Origin: Pempheris klunzingeri
Lineage: Eukaryota > Chordata > Actinopteri > Acropomatiformes > Pempheridae
Length of the DNA: 64,000 nt
Direction: 5' to 3'
Assembly: GCF_042242105.1 (NCBI RefSeq)
Contig: NC_092034.1
Span: 15,199,644-15,263,643 of the forward strand
Shown here: positions 56,609 to 64,000 of the stretch, in pieces
Numbering within the stretch: the stretch's first letter is position 1
Layout: each line of letters opens with the position of its first letter
Notes under the pieces: generated by a model
Seen by the model: the letters and a program-made list of their open reading frames with translations, nothing else
The model's database searches: none
Told to the model about the DNA's origin: nothing
Program-made: the position numbers and the translations under genes

Positions 56609-58191
56609 GGGACATGCTTTATTTGCTGGGGTTATTGTTCATCTGCTACAAGACACACCGTGAGCCATTTCCACCACTGTGAATCAAGTTTTGTTGCTGT
56701 GAGTCAGGGGACTTGGTGCTGCTTCATATCTGAAGTCTGGTCACAGTGAATTGCTGCCTGCTGAAGAAAGTAATGGCTCCGTATCCTGCTGAGCCTCTAA
56801 ATCACATTGTGTGGTAGCCCAGGCACGTCTGAGCTACTGGGATGAGGGAGTGAGGCTGAATTAAAATTGGACAATATTCCCAGCAGAGGTTTTAACTTAA
56901 GTAATTTAAAGCCCTTCTAGACTTTAATAAATGAGGGATATAAAAGCTGTAACGGATAGCTGTGCATAAATTGGGCCGAAGCGGGTGTGCTGATATTCAG
57001 TATCTTTAGATTATTTTAATACCATTGAGTGTTTTATCCAAAAAATAAATGTTCTGGTCAGGATGAAAACATTTCAATTACACCATCATGGGACACTAAA
57101 AGTCCTGTAAAGATTCTTGATGATGTTGAAGGATCAATGGAATCTGATTTGTTGTAACAAATCATAATCGTCATCACATCACAGCCGGTTTTAAAAAACT
57201 GAAACATTCACAGGTGGTGGCACGTGACAGGGAAAACCAGCATAGTGTGTCAGACGCTCAGAAGGCTTTCAGTCAGCACCGTGACACCACCGCTGCCAGT
57301 TACTGTAGGTCGGAGGCTCAGTGACTCATTAAGGGAAGGTGTTGATTCAGAAATTATGTTGTTTCCTGCTGGGAAGTGTTGAAAAAATGCATTGGAATGA
57401 TGCTACTGGTACTTTTACGCTTTGGCCTGCATGATGGTAAAAATTAAATTGGCTCCCACCTGATAAAGCTGGGCTTTTAGTGCTATAGTAGCAACATCAT
57501 CATACTGAAACCATGGAAACGTCTTTGGTTTCAGTTTCTGATCTGCAGCTATAGAAAGTTCGTTCACCGCAAAACTTTTACTCTGTTGACTTGTCTCTGG
57601 TTGACAGCTCGATCACTTAGGAGTGAGCAGTATGACTACAGTCAGTCACATTAAATGTAATTTTGTATTGTGATACCGATATACATATTGGGGAATCTAC
57701 AGTACTTACAAAACTGTGTATAGGTAACATAAGAAGAAAAATAAGAAATGCTTTCGACTAATCTAGCGAGAAAAATACCTGACAAATCAAGTTTAATTCA
57801 TCACGAGTGCAGAAATCCAATCTGACCATAAAGAAGTAACGTTGTGCACAGTAGCCAAACAGACCAATATCAACAGCGAGGATCCTCCAGTAAGCAGTGG
57901 AAGAATTCTCTCTGAGCGCTAGATTTTGTAACTTGTTCGGGCACTTGAGCTGCAGCTACTCGTTCAGTCCCGACTGGATTAGGACGGCAGAAGGCTGAGC
58001 GGCTGGAACCTGATCCATTACTCTGGGGTTGATCAGAACGGCTGTCAGGGCACAGCAGAGCACAGAGCTCCTCTCAGTGCAGAAATGGTGACTAATAACA
58101 CATGGCGGTGCTGATTTGCTGACACACACACAGGCGCACACAGCAGCAGCAGCAATAGACCTGATGCAGAGCCGCTCAGCGTAGCGTCACA

Positions 58192-58192
58192 G

Positions 58193-58227
<35 letters not shown>

Positions 58228-58228
58228 G
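58192..58228. repeat. (GA)n microsatellite upstream of putative alternative promoter
   Basis: A 37-bp GA-rich tract with one interruption (GACA), about 120-250 bp upstream of the candidate first exon at 58,340-58,481. GA tracts can act as GAGA-type promoter elements; no evidence here beyond position. Confidence 0.9.
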
Positions 58229-58339
58229 AAGGGTGGGGGGGATAGAGGGGTATCATGCTGCTGCTGCTGCATCGTTTCCAATGCGGGGTGTGTCCCTCTG
58301 TCAGCAGCCTGACTGTCCCTCTGCCCTCCCTTTTCACCT

Positions 58340-58481
58340 CCTCCTCATCCTCGTCCTGTGGCTCCCGGGTGCCCTGTTGCCAGGAGTAAACCCGCGGGAG
58401 CAGCGATGACGCTAGGCTAGGGTTTTGGAAACGAAGACCCACCGGAGGACTGGCTGTCTGTAAGGAACCGCAGCGTTCATG
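58340..58481 (+). promoter_or_regulatory. TBC1D14: Putative alternative first exon of TBC1D14 ending in ATG
   Basis: A CpG-containing segment (CCCGCGGGAGCAGCGATGACG onward) ends CAGCGTTCATG|GTGAGT. The ATG at 58479-58481 is the last codon of the exon, so it splices in phase 0. Phase 0 is exactly what the next TBC1D14 exon requires, because the exon at 54205-54328 also ends in phase 0. A minimal upstream ORF, MTLG, lies at 58406-58420. Human TBC1D14 has a shorter isoform lacking the N-terminal region, to my knowledge. Start position is a guess. Confidence 0.45.
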
Positions 58482-61400
58482 GTGAGTGAGCATTTGCACT
58501 GTGAGGACCAGCGGGTGAGCGCGGTGACCCACTGTGTCTCCCCCTGTCTGGCAGTAGCGGAGGGCATTGGTAGTCAGAGCGTGACGGAGAGGCAGCGGGG
58601 GAAGAGGACGGCTCAGGTTTCACATAATAGCCTCTTTCAGCTTGTGGGAGCTCTGTGCTTTGTGGTGGCTGTGTTGAGGAGCGGGGTCGTGATGAAAATG
58701 TTCCGTTTCCTGCTTGTGTTGACGGCCGAATGTCCGCTCAGGAGATGAGCCATCTTCATCGCATGTAACTCGACCTGTAGCCTTCAACAAAAGCACGTGC
58801 AGCAGTGTGACAGCACGTCTCTTTTCTATTTTGGCTTTTTGAGGCATGCCGAGGGATTTCCTCCTGCTGTTATCGCTGGTACAGTTAAAGGGAGACAGAG
58901 CTCATTGGACAGATTGAATCAGTGGGAGTCTGTTTATTTCCGCTTCCCAGTAAAACCTGCTCGGTTAGAAAAAAAGCAGTGGATTAGATCTGAGCGTTGG
59001 GTGTCAGTGCTCGTTGTTCCATCTGTTAGTCTGGATACTGTACATTGTCTTCATTTTGTCTCCACAAAGCTGCCAGGTCATTACAGCCTCACTAACAGAC
59101 TTGTGCTCCCCCTCAGCAGCTCCCCTGTGCAAACAGCAGTGTCGGCTGCTGTGTGCCAAAGAACACTACATACAAATGAAATCATTGTTTGAAATTCATT
59201 CAGATATATTTAATCACATCGGCAACATTGTATCAGATCTAATAGGCGTCATTTGCAGTTTTCGGATATGGTAACAGTGTGACTAAAGCATTTGCACAGC
59301 CCACATTCAGTGGAATTGTTCGATAATGAAGTGAGCAGAAACAAAACACTGGAAGAACTGAGTTGTAATGGAATTAAATAGTGTGCTGGTGTAAGCTTAC
59401 CTCACAAATAGAAAAGGTAACGTATGTATCCTGATGCAGTAATTGTTCTGTAAATTCAGTGTACAGACAAAAACAACTGCCTCACACAAGACTCCACTTG
59501 TCTTCAAAACTAAAGGCTCAAAACGGTGAATCTAACATTCTCTCAAAATGGAAGCTTTAAGGTTCCAAATAAGAGCAATATTTTCAAGGGTTACAGGTTT
59601 GAAGGTAATCGGTGCACATAAACACCAGCCTGACTTCATGCCCCCTCCTGCTCTGTGTTTACAGTCTCTCTCTCCTCCTCCATGACTGCCCACATCACAT
59701 TACCTTACCAGGCAGCTGGATTTGTGAGATCACACTAAAACTGCAGCCAAATCTTTACCTGTGGACATCGCACGGTATCCACTGTCATATCACCCAAAGC
59801 TGTGACGGTATTGTGATAGAATTTGAGGGGCATTTGTGGTCAGTGAACTTGTAGCCTGTCCTACAATAGCTGCCAAACAAACACACAGAGGCCATCTGAC
59901 TCATTCACACTTTGTCCCGAGCCTGGTGAGCTTTGCTCTGGGACTGCCGCAAGCAATTTGCAGTTAAAAGCTGTGAGTCTGGCATGCAGTGAAACAAGGC
60001 TAAGCACCCCGCTGTGGCTTTTCATCTTGCAGCTTACATTACCGAGGAAGCCAGTGATGTTTTCACAAAGATATGATGCACAGGTATTAATCCAAGGCAG
60101 CACAGGAGGACCGTTTGCAAGTGTGGTGTCTTTTCAAGCCCACTTAGCCCTTTTAGTATGTGGAAGAAGCATCAAAATGCATCTACCCAGGTAGTGCTTT
60201 AGTGTAATTGTGTGAGAATTCTTCCTAGTGTCTCTAGTTTTAAGGCCATTAGCAGCCTGCATGGCAGCCATTCAGTGCAGCCAGAGAGCTCTAACACCAC
60301 TAACAGGAAATTGGAGGACTTTCCTGAACGCTAGCACGACAAAGCTGGTCACCATGGCGGCAGGTCATTGTGGGATACAGTTGCTATTCCATCAACTAAA
60401 AGCTGCTACCTCAGACACGGAAAGGGTAAAGTTCCACCCCAGAAGGGAGGAGATGGGATGGATTTGTTACCATTGTTGAAAAAAAATGAGAAAAAACAAG
60501 TTTATTCGTCGAGATAACCAAAGATTCTGGTCTTTGTTGCCAGGTAGCAACATGAAACACAGAGGAGCCAGTTATGTGGTGTGATCAGTTGTACACTTGT
60601 TTCTGCAAAGTTAACTATGAGCCGAGGGCCCTTCATTATCTGTTTGCATCAGTACGCCAGTTTGAAGTTATGTATTCTGATGGCCTGTCTCACTAAGCAG
60701 GATCACTTTGTTGAATAAAAACCCCTCAACCTGGCCAAACTTAGACACATACTGTAGACTGGAGTACAAAGGTGGGAGTCCCTGAGCTCACACTTTCCTT
60801 AGTGTTAGTGCCACAGACAAAACAAGGAGTCTGTTGCAGTAGAAATGGTAAGCAGAGCTCCAGGAAGAGTCAGTAAGTGGTGATGTGTAATCTGTTTCCT
60901 TCTCCTTTCTCTGTGCTCTCCTCTCGTCAGCTGAAGTGCTGATTCACCAGTAGGATTAGTTGTTGAGTGGCACAGGGATGTACAGTACTGTGCTCAGCCT
61001 CTACTCGATTTTGCCCCAGGGTCTGACAGTGGCACTGGCAGCGGTTCAGCTACTTTCTCACCCACACAATACTTTTACACCCCTCACTTCTCTATTTGCA
61101 CAGCACGTCCTCTGCACCGTCCTTTCCGTACATACCCCTCCACACGGCTTCACGCGTGCCCCGTGCTTGTGCATCACCTTGTCTGTAGCACCTGCATTGC
61201 TGCTGAGCCGATGCCAGATTGCCCTTTCCCTCCTCCCCCCACATCCCACCTCATTCTCCTCTTCCTGTGTCCCCCCTCTGTCTGCAGTAATCATCCATTC
61301 TGCAGGCGCAAAGCTCAGACTAACCTTTTTTTATCGATCTGCAGCTGCTCCCTTGGGTACACACTGTCTGTAATGAACCAAGCAGCAGTACATACATGTT

Positions 61401-63341
61401 ACGTGGCATCTCGTTACAAGGAGGTTCAATGGGCAAGAAACGGTCAGATTGAAAACAAACCTCCAAGCTAAACTTTAGGAGAGAAAAACGAAGGCAAACT
61501 GAGAGATTATTACCCAAGGTGTATGTGAAATTCATGGTTCAACTTTGACCCTCTGTGCTTACTGTAGTTGCAGTAAGGGATTATTAGTGACATTTCAGGT
61601 GCGCACATATTCGGCTCAACCTCAAAATATAGTGGTTTAGATAACCTGGCTAAATTAGGGGATTGTTTACAACCTGTCTGAGCACCATTTTACCAAACCC
61701 CCCAAAAACAGTACCCGCCAAAAACATTTACTTCACTAGTGTTGGGACTATTTTGATTACAGCATTGAATTCTGAGTCCAAAACAGAGGAAGTTATTGTA
61801 TCAGATGTGTCGCTCCAGCTCCTCTGTCTGAGGAGTAGACTGTTATGAGTCAGAAGCCAATGGTGCAAATCCATCTCATGAATAAACTGTGCAAATTTAA
61901 AACCATGAAAGACCTTCCTGTCAGTGGAAGGTGTCAGCTTCAGCATAATTCAAATTACATGTAAACAGAAGGCCTTTTTATCAGGCTCTGAAATCTCCCC
62001 TCTACTCAGCCGTAGGGTGATTTAGACCAAACCTGCAGCCCGGTGATAGTGCTCGGCACAGCGCAGTCACAGAAGGGATAGGAGGGGAGGGAGGGAGAGA
62101 GAGACGGATGCCGAACAGATGAAAGTGAGGATATGCTTGGCAAAAGAAGAAGACGACAAGCAGGGGAAAGTACACACATGAGAATAGTGACTCACCCTCT
62201 GTGTAAGGCTCTGCTCTCATCCCAGGACTGAGTGCAGTCCCACCCATGAATCACCCCCATGCTCCTGGAATGGTTTTCCACTAGCACGCTTAACTTCCAG
62301 CCTCACTTGCCCTTCATCAGCTCCCTTCATTTCTCTCCGTCTTCAGTGTCATCTGCTGTCATATTTTAAGCATTCATCTCTCCGGCTTTCCCTTCATCCA
62401 TCTCCTCCTCTCTCCTCATTCACATCACCCTGCTCCCCTTATTTAATTAATTAGATGATACCCGGCTATGACTTTGAACTGTGACACTTCTTCTACGAGC
62501 CTTTGGAAGTTAATAAAAGTAGATATTACTGACTGCTCTCTCATAGCTTAAAACACACAACAGCATTTTTTGTTTATTTTAGCTTTAGTTTCAGTTTAAC
62601 TACGTTTGCAACCATTTGCCATTTACCAAATGTTAGCATGCTAACATGTTAAATAATACATAGGTCAGATTACAGCCTCACAGAGCTGCTAGCATGGCTG
62701 TAGAATCTTGTTTTAGCTTTTTCTCATCTTTATGGCATTTTTTTTTTATCATCCCGGTAAAGAACCTAGCCTCCCACCCCCCTGTGTAAGTAAAGGTCAT
62801 GGCTATTAACATTAATTCAGGGTGACTTTATGCCTTTTTATGTCTCTCCTCTCTCTTTTGTGTTGTGGTGTCCCGCCCTCCTCCTAAAGCAAAAATTCAA
62901 TCTGATTGAATTACCTTTATTTGTCCCCCAGGGCCAATGGAGAGCAGGCCCTGGTGCCGCAGACACCAACACAAAAGGCAGATTAATACCACGGGCTGCA
63001 TCACCAACAGTCATGCATGCACACTCACACGCTCCTACCAGGAATAGATTTTCCTGCCTGCATCGTGGCCTGTGCTGATCAATGTGAACGGCCCTGTGGC
63101 AGCACGGTGTTAAGCTGATTGCTTGCAGTCTTCGGCCTGCATTATTAACCAGCTCAGTGCAGGCTGGAGGCCATATTGGACACACAGAGGGGTATGTGTG
63201 TGTGCGCTCGTATTGCACTTGACCTATTTACAGTAGCTCCCTAATTAACCAGTATTTTTCAACAGGCTCCTCCAAAGGTCTTCCCTGAACTATCTGGGCT
63301 CTAGCAGCTCCTTAATGCTGACTTGGAGCTCAGAGCTGCAA

Positions 63342-63343
63342 CC

Positions 63344-63390
<47 letters not shown>

Positions 63391-63391
63391 A
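63342..63391. repeat. C19 run followed by (CA)n
   Basis: Nineteen C residues at 63342-63360 continue directly into about 30 bp of CA repeat. A G19 run on the other strand could fold as a quadruplex, and the run length is a likely sequencing or assembly weak point. Confidence 0.95.
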
Positions 63392-63808
63392 ACCTGCAAG
63401 TCAGCTGATAGTTGGCCTTGTGTTAACTGCTCTGAGGCCTTGGCTGTAACAGACTGAAAGTCACATGGCCCCCTTTCCCTATAGGCCTGTGTCACACCCC
63501 CAGTGGTGGAGCAGCCTCATTAGACACCAGCTGACATGCTCAGAGTCCAACAGAGCGTTGTCACAAAGTCGTCAAGACATTTCTCTGTATTTCTGTGTGG
63601 CTCAATGTACACATGTAAGTCCTCTCTACCATCTCTATTCTTTATCCTCTCCACACCCGCTTCATCCCAGTGGTCTGTGTCTGACCGCAGCATTAGTTTT
63701 GAGGTCACCTGTGAGCCTCATGGCAGTTTTCTCAGGCTTTGCAGCCACATGAATGCCCTTTGACCTGGAATATAAAGCAACTAATCCACCAATTCCCCTG
63801 CGCTATAC

Positions 63809-64000
<192 letters not shown>

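Noticed and set aside
58045-58532. Overlapping minus-strand frames rich in Ser/Leu
   Set aside because: They run through the GA/CT microsatellite and GC-rich promoter-like DNA and have no protein-like features.

Overview
The window is vertebrate nuclear DNA and most likely comes from a teleost fish. Genes are split by GT-AG introns, dinucleotide microsatellites are long and frequent, fragments of common teleost interspersed repeats are present, and two neighbouring genes (KIAA0232 and TBC1D14) are also neighbours on human 4p16.1. All supported genes lie on the + strand.

Left part (1-14,110), an immune-type block. The window opens inside a gene whose six visible exons encode the end of a FIIND (ZU5-UPA) autoproteolytic module followed by a CARD, as in NLRP1/CARD8-type inflammasome proteins. 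About 4 kb without a supported gene follows. Next come an orphan, frame-broken leader exon (5735-5787) and two tandem single-V-domain immunoglobulin receptor genes (6680-8150 and 9865-13840). Their leader and V exons are nearly identical, but their membrane and cytoplasmic parts are unrelated. The first has an arginine within its membrane helix and a short acidic tail without tyrosine. The second has an uncharged helix and a tail with three tyrosines. This resembles a paired receptor set. Duplicated fragments suggest the first gene is a chimera in which a copy of the second gene's 5' half was placed into an older relative.

Middle (14,110-28,600). A compact two-exon S100 calcium-binding protein gene (16,890-17,674) has a TATA box and a polyadenylation signal. 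About 11 kb follows with repeats, possible conserved non-coding elements and no gene I can support.

Right part (28,600-64,000). KIAA0232 runs from a CpG-rich first exon near 28.8 kb to polyadenylation signals near 43.0 kb. Seven coding exons give about 1381 residues, and the 5' leader carries several short upstream ORFs. TBC1D14 starts about 1 kb further on, in a GC-rich promoter with a YY1/ETS-type motif. Its first three coding exons are visible (44,542, 46,955 and 54,205), but the TBC catalytic exons lie beyond the window. A GC-rich segment at 58.34-58.48 kb ends in ATG directly before a splice donor of matching phase and may be an alternative first exon for a short TBC1D14 isoform. The window ends inside a (TG)n tract of at least 190 bp.

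Exon coordinates were set by hand from splice sites and reading phase. No alignment or database search was run, so family names rest on recognition of the translated sequence.
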